This document shows, one piece after another, positions 8,184 to 17,120 of a DNA stretch of 17,251 bases (its first letter is position 1; each line of letters begins with the position of its first letter). Position numbers and translations under genes: made by a program. The notes beneath the pieces were generated by a model. That model made no database searches, was not told the DNA's origin, and saw nothing but the letters and a program-made list of their open reading frames with translations. This DNA is from Deltaproteobacteria bacterium (lineage in GTDB: Bacteria > Myxococcota > B64-G9), in NCBI GenBank assembly GCA_003647095.1, contig QMME01000043.1, positions 1 to 17,251 on the forward strand. Direction: 5' to 3'.

Positions 8184-10841
8184 TCAGGGCCGGGCCGGCT
8201 TCCGGTTCTCTTCCCGGCGGTCTTCCCGGTCCTGCTTCATCCACACCTCGCGGATGGCATCGTCGGTGGAACGGCGCCGGCCCTCGGCCACGCGCTGGAG
8301 GAGTTTTTTCATGCGCTGGGGCTGGAAGCGCTGCCGCAGCAGTTGCCGGTAGATGCGCTCGGCCTCGTCCCAGTTGCCCATGCGCTCTTCCATGCGCCCC
8401 ACGTTGAACAGGTAGAAGGGCACGTCGGCGGCCAGCTGGGCGGCCAGCAGGTAGTCGCGGCGGGCCTCGTAGAGCATGCCCTTGGCCTCGTGGATGCGCC
8501 CCAGCAGGGCGTTGAGGCGGGCCTGGGCGCTGTCCCGGGAGGGGGCGAAGCTCTGCAGCCGCGCCGCCACCGCCTCGGCCTCGGCCAGCCGGCCCTGGCC
8601 CAGGTAGCGATCCACCAGCCGGTAGGCCAGGCTGGACGACTCGGGAACCTGCTGCAGCCCCTGCAGCCAGACCTTCTCCGCCCCGGCGGCGTCGCCCTGC
8701 TTGATGAGCACCTGTCCCTGCAACAGGTAGGCGCGCTCGTGCAGGGGATCGAGCTCCAGCTCCCGCCGGGCCAGCCCGGCCACTTCTTCCAGGCGACCCC
8801 GTTCCAGGGCCAGGTCGGCCAGCAGGTCCAGGGCCGGCAGCAAGGTGGAATCCTGCTCCAGGGCCAGGCGGGCGGCGCGTTCGGCGGCCTTCTTCTTTCC
8901 CAGGGCCCGCAGGTTGCGGGCCACGGCAAGGTAGTTGTTGCCCGTGGGCGGAGTGGCCTGGATGGCGGCGGCGGCGCTGCCGGTCAGGCGCAGCACCTCG
9001 GTGGTGGCGGCGGTGAGCAGGCGCGGATCGTAATGCGCGGCCAGGCGGTATTCCACCAGGGACTGGGAGCGGAAACCGGCCAGGAACAGGGTGCGCCCCA
9101 GCAGGCGGTGCGCGGTGGCATTGGCCGGGTACAGGAACAGGGCCCGCGACAACCAGTGGGCGGCCCGATCCAGGCGGCGGGGAGTGGAGTTCTCCAGCCA
9201 GGCCCGGCCCAGCACCAGGGGAGCCAGGTAGTCGGCCGGGTGGTGCTTCAGCATGGCGCAGCTGGCCTGCCCCAGCTCGCCTTCCCGGCAGGGCTCCCGG
9301 GCCGGTTCGGCGGCGGCGGCCAGCAGGCGCTCGGTGTCGTCCCGGAGCTGGTGGCGGGCGGCATAGACCACGCCCGCCAGGCCGGCGGCGGCCGCCGCCA
9401 GCGCCAGCACCACGGCCAGCCGCCCGGGCAGGCGGAAGCGCAGTTCGTGCTTTCCCGGCCGGCCGGCGTGGGAGAAGGGACTGGCCGCCAGTATCCCCAG
9501 CAGCATGGCAAAGGGCATGGCCACGCCGCCGATCTCCAGGTTGAAGTCGACCAGGTTCTGCGCCCCCACGGTGAACACCGCCGCCAGCACCCCGATCATG
9601 GACAGCGACAGGCGGGCGCGAAACAGCGCCAGCATGAAGGTGGCCACGGCGGCGGCGCAGAACAGCAGCCCGAACAGCGGCCCCCACTCCACCAGCAGTT
9701 GCAGGGGTTCGTTCTCGGCATGGGTGAAGGTGGCCTGCGATTCCACCGTCTTGAAGCGCGGGTAGACGGTGGCGTAGGCACCGCGGCCGATGCCGAACAG
9801 CGGATGCTCGGCCATCATCGGCAGGGTGCCTTCCCAGGAGCGCAGCTTGGTCTCCTCGCGCAGGGCCTCGACATCGCCCAGGGTGCGCAGCTCGCGCATG
9901 ATGGTGTCGTAGGACAGGTAGCCGGCTATCAACAGCACGCCCACGGCCGCCGCCTGCATCATGCCCAGCTTTTCCAGGCGGCGGGTACGCCGGGTGGCCA
10001 GGTGGAACAGCAGCAGCGCCAGCCCGGCCGAGAAGGCCACCATGCCCCCGCGGCTCAAGGAGAGAAACACCCCGGCCCCGGAGACGATGCTCAGGAAGGC
10101 ATACAGCGCCCGCGCCTGGCGCTCGCGGGCCGACAGCGCCAGGCCCAGCCCCACGGGGGCGGCCAGGCTCAGGAAACCGGCCATGTGGTTGGGATTGATG
10201 AAGGTGGCCACGAAAAAGGAGTTGCTCTTGGCCGGGTAGATGCCGAACACGCCCTCCAGCGACAGCAGGCGGTTGGCAAAGCCGGCCACCACCACCGCAA
10301 ACCCGCTCCAGGCCAGGGCCTTGAGCAGGCGCCGGGCACGGTGCCGTTCGTTGAAGTAGTTGACCACCACCACGAACACCAGCAGGTAGGCCAGGTACTT
10401 GGCCAGTTCCTGGGAGCCGGCGGGAGGGTCCAGGTTCAGCGGCTGCCAGCTGCCGTCTCCCAGGGGGGTGCCCGCCAGGACGTAGTCGAACACCTTTCCG
10501 GCTCCCGGGCTGATCACCCCCACCAGCCCCGGCGGCAGCGGCAGCAGTTGCCAGGCGGTGAGCAGGCAGGCGCCCAGCAGCGCCGCTCCCATGGGAAACA
10601 GCAGGAAGGAACGGGGCCGGGCCCGGCGCCGCAGTACCAGGGCCGCGAAGCTCAGCAGGGCCAGTGCCAGCATCAGCGTCACCGACCACAGGTGGGCGGT
10701 ACCCACCGCCAGCGGTGTCACGAACACCAGGGCCAGCACCGGCCATTCCACCAGCCGGCTGGAGCGATGGGGAACGTGTTGCGGCAACTGTTGCCCGGAG
10801 TCATCGTCGTCCAGGGATTTGACCCGCTTGTGATATGGCAT
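8184..10841 (-). CDS. O-antigen ligase-like (Wzy_C) membrane protein with C-terminal TPR domain
   Basis: An integral inner-membrane protein of 885 aa. The N-terminal half (about 30-490) has some ten to twelve hydrophobic segments and the O-antigen ligase/polymerase signature region: FINPNHMAGF (214-223), SLSRGGM (261-267), and a periplasmic loop near 345-380 with HPLFGIGRGAY and HAENEPLQ. Residues about 500-870 are soluble and helical, with repeated TPR-type pairs such as ALGKKKAAERAARLAL and RMGNWDEAERIYRQLL. The family joins sugar chains to lipid A core, lipids or proteins (WaaL, Wzy, PglL-type). The TPR fusion is common in Deltaproteobacteria and may recruit partners. I choose ATG 10841, since GAGG lies 7 nt before it; the frame is open to 10877. 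The acceptor is unknown, and no glycosyltransferase genes are present to define it. Confidence 0.85.
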   Translation of the reverse strand: MPYHKRVKSLDDDDSGQQLPQHVPHRSSRLVEWPVLALVFVTPLAVGTAHLWSVTLMLALALLSFAALVLRRRARPRSFLLFPMGAALLGACLLTAWQLLPLPPGLVGVISPGAGKVFDYVLAGTPLGDGSWQPLNLDPPAGSQELAKYLAYLLVFVVVVNYFNERHRARRLLKALAWSGFAVVVAGFANRLLSLEGVFGIYPAKSNSFFVATFINPNHMAGFLSLAAPVGLGLALSARERQARALYAFLSIVSGAGVFLSLSRGGMVAFSAGLALLLFHLATRRTRRLEKLGMMQAAAVGVLLIAGYLSYDTIMRELRTLGDVEALREETKLRSWEGTLPMMAEHPLFGIGRGAYATVYPRFKTVESQATFTHAENEPLQLLVEWGPLFGLLFCAAAVATFMLALFRARLSLSMIGVLAAVFTVGAQNLVDFNLEIGGVAMPFAMLLGILAASPFSHAGRPGKHELRFRLPGRLAVVLALAAAAAGLAGVVYAARHQLRDDTERLLAAAAEPAREPCREGELGQASCAMLKHHPADYLAPLVLGRAWLENSTPRRLDRAAHWLSRALFLYPANATAHRLLGRTLFLAGFRSQSLVEYRLAAHYDPRLLTAATTEVLRLTGSAAAAIQATPPTGNNYLAVARNLRALGKKKAAERAARLALEQDSTLLPALDLLADLALERGRLEEVAGLARRELELDPLHERAYLLQGQVLIKQGDAAGAEKVWLQGLQQVPESSSLAYRLVDRYLGQGRLAEAEAVAARLQSFAPSRDSAQARLNALLGRIHEAKGMLYEARRDYLLAAQLAADVPFYLFNVGRMEERMGNWDEAERIYRQLLRQRFQPQRMKKLLQRVAEGRRRSTDDAIREVWMKQDREDRREENRKPARP

Positions 10842-10864
10842 GCCCGCACCTCGTCGTTTCCCGT

Positions 10865-10893
10865 GGTGTACCAGCAAGCGGGGCCGATTTCAA
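10865..10893 (-). promoter_or_regulatory. promoter candidate for the ligase-helicase gene pair
   Basis: On the minus strand TTGAAA (10888-10893) and TACACC (10865-10870) are 17 nt apart and lie 24 nt before the ligase start. The -35 box matches five of six positions, the -10 box only three. Confidence 0.3.
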
Positions 10894-10923
10894 TCGACCC
10901 GGAAGAGCGGAGGCCGGAGCCGG

Positions 10924-10950
10924 TTGACGGCCGCCGCCGGCCGGTATAGT
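10924..10950 (+). promoter_or_regulatory. promoter candidate for the MYXO-CTERM-like gene
   Basis: TTGACG (10924-10929) and TATAGT (10945-10950) each match the sigma70 consensus at five of six positions, but the spacer is only 15 nt, shorter than optimal. The expected start is near 10957, which excludes the GTG at 10949 as the translation start and supports ATG 10985. Confidence 0.45.
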
Positions 10951-10984
10951 GTCGGCGCGAACCAAACGTTTCCGGGAGCGTGTC

Positions 10985-13852
10985 ATGAAGTACCCTGTCA
11001 TCATCCTCGCCCTGCTGGGCGTGTTGTGCCCGCCGGCCGCGGCCCAGATCTGCCAGAACGCCACGGTCATCAACTGCGGAGACAGCATCTCCGCCAACAA
11101 CTCCTCCGGGTCCAACCAGGCCGGCAGCTGGCCCTGCCTCGGCGACTACAGCTACAACGGCCCCGAGGCCGTGTACCTGCTGTCGCTGCCCGACGGCGCC
11201 CAGGTGGACATCACCCTGCAGCCCGACAACGGCTTCTTCGCCTGGGACGCCGCGCTGGTGGTGTTGCCCGCACTGGACGGCGACTGCTACCCGGCCACGG
11301 CCCGGGGCTGTTCGGACGCCAACCTCAATGGAGGTGCGGAGCAACTGGCGGGCGTCCTGCCGGCCGGGGACTACTACCTGGTGGTCGACGGCTACACCGA
11401 CCTGTTCACCTCCGGCCAGGGCGATTTCCAGCTCACCGTCACCTGCACCCCCTGCTCGAGTTGCAACGACGCCGACGGTGACGGCTACTTCGGCTTCTCT
11501 CCCGCCGATTGTCCCTGCGGCACCGACTGCAACGACTCCGATCCCCTGCGCCATCCCGGCGCCCGCGAGGACTGCGGCAACACCGTGGACGAGGACTGCG
11601 ACGGCCAGGCCGTCGATCCCTGCCCCGGCTGTACCTCCAACCTGACAATCAGCTGTGGCGAGGCGAACAGCACCAGTACCGACAGCGGCACCTCCCTGCT
11701 CGACGACTACTGCGGCTCGGGCTATGACCTGTGGGACGGCAAGGAGTACATCTTCGCCATCACCCCGCCCAGCGATACCACCGTGGCGGTCACCATCGGC
11801 GACATGGGCGGCCAGCAGCTCGACGCCTTCGTCCTGGACGCCTTCGCCGACGACAGCACCTGCAACCAGGGCCGCTGCCTGGACATGTCGGCCTACACCA
11901 CCGGCACCCAGCAGCTGGCCTTTTACGCTCGGGCCGACCACACCTACTTCGTGGCCGTGGACGGCCGCAACGGCGACGGGGGCTCTTTCACCTACAGCTT
12001 CACCTGCCAGGCCGAACAGTGCCCGGCCGGTGATACCCTGACCTGCGGCGGCACCGTCACCGGCGACACCTCGGCCGACAGCAACCACCTCAGCGCCTAC
12101 CAGGGACTGCCCTGGAGCCTGCTGGGAGCCGACCACGGCTACACCATCCAGACCACGGAACCGGCGCAAATCACCCTGGTGCTCAACGTCACCGCCGGCG
12201 GCACCCCGCCCGACCTGGCCCTGGTGGTGCTGGCCGACGACGGCCAGGGCTCCTGCGGGCCCACCGACGCCATCGCCATCAGCGACTACACCCAGGACGA
12301 CAGCGAAAATCCCCCCGAGCAGCTCACCTTCACCGCCCAGCCCAACACCACCTACCACGTGGTGGTCGACGGCCTGCGCCAGGAAGACGCCGGCTCCTAT
12401 ACCCTGCGCGCCGACTGCGTCATCGACTGCCCGGACGGCCTCAGCGACTGCGGCGGCAGCTGCGTGGACCTGCAAACCGACCTTCTCAACTGCGGCTCCT
12501 GCGGCAACGCCTGCTCCTTCGCCAACGCCGCGGCCTCGTGCGTCGACGGCGCCTGCGTCATGGGCGCCTGCAGCGAGGGCTTCGCCGACTGCAACGGCGA
12601 CGACGGCGACGGCTGCGAGTCTCCGCTGGGCACGGTGGAAAACTGCGCCGCCTGTGGCGATACCTGCAGCTTCGCCAACGCCGCTGCCGCCTGTGTCGAT
12701 GCCGCCTGCCAGATGGACGCCTGCCACGACGGCTGGGACGACTGCAACAACGACAGCTCCGACGGTTGCGAGGCCGATCTGTCATCCGACCAGACCTGCG
12801 GCGACTGCGCCACCACCTGCTCCGCCCCCCAGTTCTGCTACCAGGGAGCCTGCACCGAGCAGTGCCCGGGCGGGCTGGAGCACTGCGGCAACGACTGCGT
12901 CGACACCAGCAGCGACAACGCCAACTGCGGCTCCTGCGGCCACGTCTGCACGGGCGCCAACGCCGACATGACCTGCCAGGACGGCAGTTGCGTCATCGCC
13001 TCCTGCCAGGGACGGTTCGCCGACTGCAACGGCGATGCCGGCGACGGCTGCGAAACCGAGCTGGGAACGGTGCAGAACTGCTCCGCCTGCGGAGACGCCT
13101 GCTCCTTCGCCAATGCCCGGGCGGCCTGCGACAACGGCACCTGCGTGCTCGATCGCTGCGACAGCGGCTACGGCGACTGCAATTCCTCGAGCAGCGACGG
13201 TTGCGAAAGCCCCCTGAACACCGACAGCAACTGCGGCTCCTGCGGCAACGCCTGCCCGTCCGGCCAGCGCTGCCTGTCCGGCCAGTGCTCGGACTACTGC
13301 CCCGACAACGACGGTGACGGCTACGCCGACCAGTCCTGCGGCGGCGGCGACTGCGACGACGGCAACGGCTCCATCCACCCCGATGCTCCCGAGGTCTGCG
13401 GCGACGGCATCGACCAGGACTGCGACGGCAGCGACGAGGCCTGCCCCTGCCAGGACGGCGACGGCGACGGGCACCCCGACGCCGCCTGCGGCGGCGACGA
13501 TTGCGACGACACCAACGGCTACATCAACCCCGACATGGAAGACATCTGCGGCGACGGCATCGACCAGGACTGCGACGGCCAGACCGACAACTGCAACTGC
13601 CCCGATGCCGACGGCGACGGACACCGGGCCGCCGACTGCGGGGGCGACGACTGCAACGACGGGGCGGCCGGCATCCACCCGGGACGGGTCGACGCCTGCG
13701 GCGACGGCATCGACCAGGACTGCGACGGCCAGGACACCGTCTGCCCACCCGAGGCAAGCGGTTGCGGCTGCTCCAGCCACCCGGTCGGAGCCCTGTCCGC
13801 CTGGCCGCTGCTGATGCTGCTGGCACTTGCCTGGCGCCGCCGCAGGGGGTAG
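10985..13852 (+). CDS. secreted Cys-rich protein with MopE-type motifs and MYXO-CTERM-like tail
   Basis: A 955-aa exported protein. A signal peptide (residues 1-20, cleavage after Ala-Ala-Ala) is followed by three beta-rich PPC-like modules (about 21-155, 217-350, 352-480). A MopE-type motif (DADGDGYFGF ... DEDCDG, about 162-212) sits between the first two. Residues 482-770 hold Cys-rich repeats (CGSCGNAC ... DCNGDDGDGCE), and 774-940 hold three 50-residue MopE-type repeats (DGDGY ... DCDD ... IHPD ... CGDGIDQDCDG). The tail has SGCGCSS, a hydrophobic helix and a final Arg cluster. In Myxococcota such tails are processed by myxosortase and anchor proteins at the surface. GGGAG lies 7 nt before ATG 10985. 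The Asp-rich motifs suggest calcium or other metal binding; no enzyme motif is visible. The barrel gene follows 33 nt later. Confidence 0.9.
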   Translation: MKYPVIILALLGVLCPPAAAQICQNATVINCGDSISANNSSGSNQAGSWPCLGDYSYNGPEAVYLLSLPDGAQVDITLQPDNGFFAWDAALVVLPALDGDCYPATARGCSDANLNGGAEQLAGVLPAGDYYLVVDGYTDLFTSGQGDFQLTVTCTPCSSCNDADGDGYFGFSPADCPCGTDCNDSDPLRHPGAREDCGNTVDEDCDGQAVDPCPGCTSNLTISCGEANSTSTDSGTSLLDDYCGSGYDLWDGKEYIFAITPPSDTTVAVTIGDMGGQQLDAFVLDAFADDSTCNQGRCLDMSAYTTGTQQLAFYARADHTYFVAVDGRNGDGGSFTYSFTCQAEQCPAGDTLTCGGTVTGDTSADSNHLSAYQGLPWSLLGADHGYTIQTTEPAQITLVLNVTAGGTPPDLALVVLADDGQGSCGPTDAIAISDYTQDDSENPPEQLTFTAQPNTTYHVVVDGLRQEDAGSYTLRADCVIDCPDGLSDCGGSCVDLQTDLLNCGSCGNACSFANAAASCVDGACVMGACSEGFADCNGDDGDGCESPLGTVENCAACGDTCSFANAAAACVDAACQMDACHDGWDDCNNDSSDGCEADLSSDQTCGDCATTCSAPQFCYQGACTEQCPGGLEHCGNDCVDTSSDNANCGSCGHVCTGANADMTCQDGSCVIASCQGRFADCNGDAGDGCETELGTVQNCSACGDACSFANARAACDNGTCVLDRCDSGYGDCNSSSSDGCESPLNTDSNCGSCGNACPSGQRCLSGQCSDYCPDNDGDGYADQSCGGGDCDDGNGSIHPDAPEVCGDGIDQDCDGSDEACPCQDGDGDGHPDAACGGDDCDDTNGYINPDMEDICGDGIDQDCDGQTDNCNCPDADGDGHRAADCGGDDCNDGAAGIHPGRVDACGDGIDQDCDGQDTVCPPEASGCGCSSHPVGALSAWPLLMLLALAWRRRRG
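12428..13290 (+). repeat. in-gene Cys-rich repeats
   Basis: The word AACTGCGGCTCCTGCGGC recurs at 12488, 12923 and 13229, with related but more diverged units between (for example near 12640 and 13075). They encode alternating Cys-rich knots and DCNxDxxDGCE segments. Similarity at DNA level suggests internal duplication within the gene. Confidence 0.7.
13306..13740 (+). repeat. three in-gene 150-bp repeats (MopE-type motif)
   Basis: A core of 32 identical bases starts at 13397, 13547 and 13697, exactly 150 bp apart each time. It encodes CGDGIDQDCDG. The sequence between the cores is less conserved but keeps the DGDG ... CDD ... HPD pattern. The exact period of 50 codons keeps the frame if units are gained or lost. 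Confidence 0.85.
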
Positions 13853-13885
13853 AACCGGCCCGGGGAAAACAGGGAGGTGAATCCC

Positions 13886-14770
13886 GTGAAGCTGAGAGCA
13901 CTTCTACTTTGCACCCTGCTGGGCTGGCAGGCCACGGCCGCGGCCGGCGACATCATCGGCGCCCGGCCCCTGGGCATGGCCGGAAGCTACCGGGGCATAG
14001 CTTCCAGCAACGACGCCATCTTCTTCAACCCCGCCGGCATGAGCCTGTTCCGCCGCTACGCCCTGGAGCTGCAATACCTGCTGGTGCCCGACTATGCCGC
14101 CAAGGGCGCCGCCGACCAGCACGCCGTGCAGGTATCGGTGGTGGACAACCAGATCCAGTACTTCGCCACCGGGCTGGCCTACACCCGGGTGGAGCGCGGT
14201 GACGACAAGAGCGGCAACCGTTACGACATGGCCTTCTCGGTGCCGCTCACCGAGGGCCTGCTCATCGGCACCGACATCAAGTACCTGGACTTCGAGCGCG
14301 AGGGGCGGGCCGACGTCAACGCCGTCAGCGTGGACGTGGGAATGCTGCTGCACACCGCCTTCGGACTCAACATCGGGGTGGTGGGCTACAACCTCACCAA
14401 CACCGCCGACTACCTGGAACATCCCATCTCCATGGGGCTGGGGGTGATGTACTCGCCGTTTCGCACCCTGGAGCTCTCCTTCGACTGGACGGTCAACTTC
14501 CAGAAGCTGGCGGACATCGACGATCCCACCGGTGAGAAGGGCACCGGCCATGCCTTCTCCTTCGGCGCCGAGTACCTGTTGTTCGGCCAGATCACCCTGC
14601 GGGCCGGCTACCGCATCGACCGCAGCCAGCCCACCGGCAACGAGCAGTACTGGGCCGTGGGCGCCGGATACATCTCGCCCACCTTCGCCTTCGATTTCGG
14701 CTACCGCGGAGCGGTGGGCCACAGCGACTGGGGCAACCACTTCGGTTTCGGGATGAGATTATTCTTGTAG
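13886..14770 (+). CDS. outer-membrane beta-barrel protein, FadL/PorV-like
   Basis: A predicted outer-membrane protein of 294 aa. The signal peptide is residues 1-20 (cleavage after Thr-Ala-Ala-Ala). The mature N-terminus, ARPLGMAGSYRGIASSNDAI followed by FFNPAGM, is the pattern of the FadL/PorV-like group (GMGGA ... NPAGL), whose members carry hydrophobic compounds or act in secretion. The rest is alternating amphipathic strands ending in an aromatic-rich last strand (NHFGFGMRLFL), a possible BAM targeting signal with Leu rather than Phe at the end. At under 300 aa it is shorter than FadL itself. The start is GTG 13886, 8 nt after GGGAGG (13872-13877); GTG 13877 overlaps that site. It follows the MYXO-CTERM-like gene by 33 nt, probably in one transcript. 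The last codons (AGA TTA TTC TTG) are unusually AT-rich. Confidence 0.85.
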   Translation: MKLRALLLCTLLGWQATAAAGDIIGARPLGMAGSYRGIASSNDAIFFNPAGMSLFRRYALELQYLLVPDYAAKGAADQHAVQVSVVDNQIQYFATGLAYTRVERGDDKSGNRYDMAFSVPLTEGLLIGTDIKYLDFEREGRADVNAVSVDVGMLLHTAFGLNIGVVGYNLTNTADYLEHPISMGLGVMYSPFRTLELSFDWTVNFQKLADIDDPTGEKGTGHAFSFGAEYLLFGQITLRAGYRIDRSQPTGNEQYWAVGAGYISPTFAFDFGYRGAVGHSDWGNHFGFGMRLFL

Positions 14771-14867
14771 GCACGGTAAACCGTGCTCCGAATCCGCTCA
14801 TCGCGGGGCGGTGGGCCACAGCGACTGGGGCAACCACTGCGGTTTCGGGATGAGTCTGTTCCTGTAG
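14705..14867 (+). repeat. duplicated 3' end of the outer-membrane protein gene (two 66-bp copies)
   Basis: Copy 1 (14705-14770) is the end of the functional gene including its TAG. Copy 2 (14802-14867) lies after the stop and has 60 of 66 identical bases, including its own TAG. Translated in the same way, copy 2 gives the same last strand with Phe to Cys and Arg to Ser. The copies are separated by 31 bp, which hold a palindrome. Confidence 0.9.
14771..14786. terminator. perfect palindrome directly after the outer-membrane protein stop
   Basis: GCACGGT and ACCGTGC form a perfect 7-bp stem around AA, starting at the base after the stop codon. There is no T-run after it, so it is at best an atypical terminator; it could instead be part of an inserted element, as it lies between the two copies of the gene end. 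Confidence 0.35.
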
Positions 14868-14899
14868 CAACCGCGCCCGGCCCAGCTCTTCGATTGCTC

Positions 14900-14929
14900 T
14901 TGCATCCCCCCACCCGGGCCGTCTATACA
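14900..14929 (+). promoter_or_regulatory. promoter candidate for the mutase-epimerase genes
   Basis: TTGCAT (14900-14905) and TATACA (14924-14929) are separated by 18 nt. The start would be near 14936, about 40 nt before the mutase ATG. No operator-like palindrome or riboswitch is evident. Confidence 0.4.
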
Positions 14930-14975
14930 TAGCGCTGGCGGCGGCCACCGGGGCGGCCGCGGAGGGAGGCAGAGC

Positions 14976-16640
<1,665 letters not shown>

Positions 16641-16653
16641 AAGGAGCGCGACC

Positions 16654-17058
16654 ATGAAACTCGATCACATCGGCATTGCCGTCAGCGATCTCGACGAGGC
16701 CCGGAGGCTCTACGGCCAGCTGCTGGGCCTGGAGGTCAGCGAGCCCGAGGAACTGCCCGACCGCCAGCTGCGCATCTGCATGGTGGACCTGGGAGTGGGC
16801 GGGGCCAACATCGAGCTGCTCTGGCCCACCCATCCCGAGTCGGCGGTGGGCAAGTTCCTGGCCAAACGCGGCCCGGGCATCCACCACCTGTGCTACCGCG
16901 TCGACAACGTGGCTGCCAAGCTGGCCGAGCTCAAGGCCGCCGGGGTACGCCTCATCGACGAGCAGCCCCGCCCCGGCGCCCACCACACCCTGGTGGCCTT
17001 CATCCACCCGGCCTCCGCCGGCGGGGTGCTCACCGAGCTGAGCCAACCCGCCCCCTGA
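16654..17058 (+). CDS. mce: methylmalonyl-CoA epimerase
   Basis: A cytoplasmic VOC-fold (glyoxalase/bleomycin-resistance) enzyme that converts (S)- to (R)-methylmalonyl-CoA, supplying the mutase encoded directly upstream. At 134 aa it has the normal length. The two beta-alpha-beta-beta-beta halves are visible: LDHIGIAVSDLDEA at the start and GIHHLCYRVDNV near 75-86. Probable metal ligands are His5, Glu54 (in IELL), His77 or His78, and Glu128 (in LTEL). The start has AAGGAG 7 nt upstream (16641-16646); the longer frame from 16600 lies inside the mutase gene and is not used. The 13-nt gap indicates an operon. Confidence 0.93.
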   Translation: MKLDHIGIAVSDLDEARRLYGQLLGLEVSEPEELPDRQLRICMVDLGVGGANIELLWPTHPESAVGKFLAKRGPGIHHLCYRVDNVAAKLAELKAAGVRLIDEQPRPGAHHTLVAFIHPASAGGVLTELSQPAP

Positions 17059-17096
17059 ACCGGCCGGCCCGCGATCGCGACATCCCCCCACCGCGG

Positions 17097-17117
17097 ATCC
17101 GGCGCCTCCAGCCGGAT
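17097..17117. terminator. stem-loop after the epimerase gene
   Basis: ATCCGGC and GCCGGAT form a perfect 7-bp stem with a 7-nt loop, 38 nt after the epimerase stop. AAACC follows rather than a T-run, so it is not a canonical intrinsic terminator; it may protect the message end or be a short repetitive element. Confidence 0.35.
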
Positions 17118-17120
17118 AAA

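Noticed and set aside
8061..10949. A 962-codon plus-strand frame, and the preceding 5864-8407 frame
   Set aside because: Both are antisense to uvrD and the ligase gene, are rich in Gln, Gly and His, and show no domain or ribosome binding site.
10718..12727. A 669-codon minus-strand frame, and similar ones at 12782-13780 and 14592-16655
   Set aside because: They are shadows of the Cys-rich protein and mutase genes, with low-complexity Gly/Val/Ala composition.
12428..13740. Short regularly spaced repeats resembling a CRISPR array
   Set aside because: The repeats keep the reading frame, encode conserved Cys/Asp motifs and are separated by related coding sequence, not unique spacers.
14771..14867. 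Stop-codon readthrough joining copy 2 of the gene end to the outer-membrane protein
   Set aside because: The third codon after the TAG is TAA in the same frame, so readthrough would end before copy 2.
17061..17080. CCGGCCGG and CGCGATCGCG palindromes after the epimerase gene
   Set aside because: Short self-complementary words like these are expected by chance in DNA this GC-rich and have no loop or T-run.
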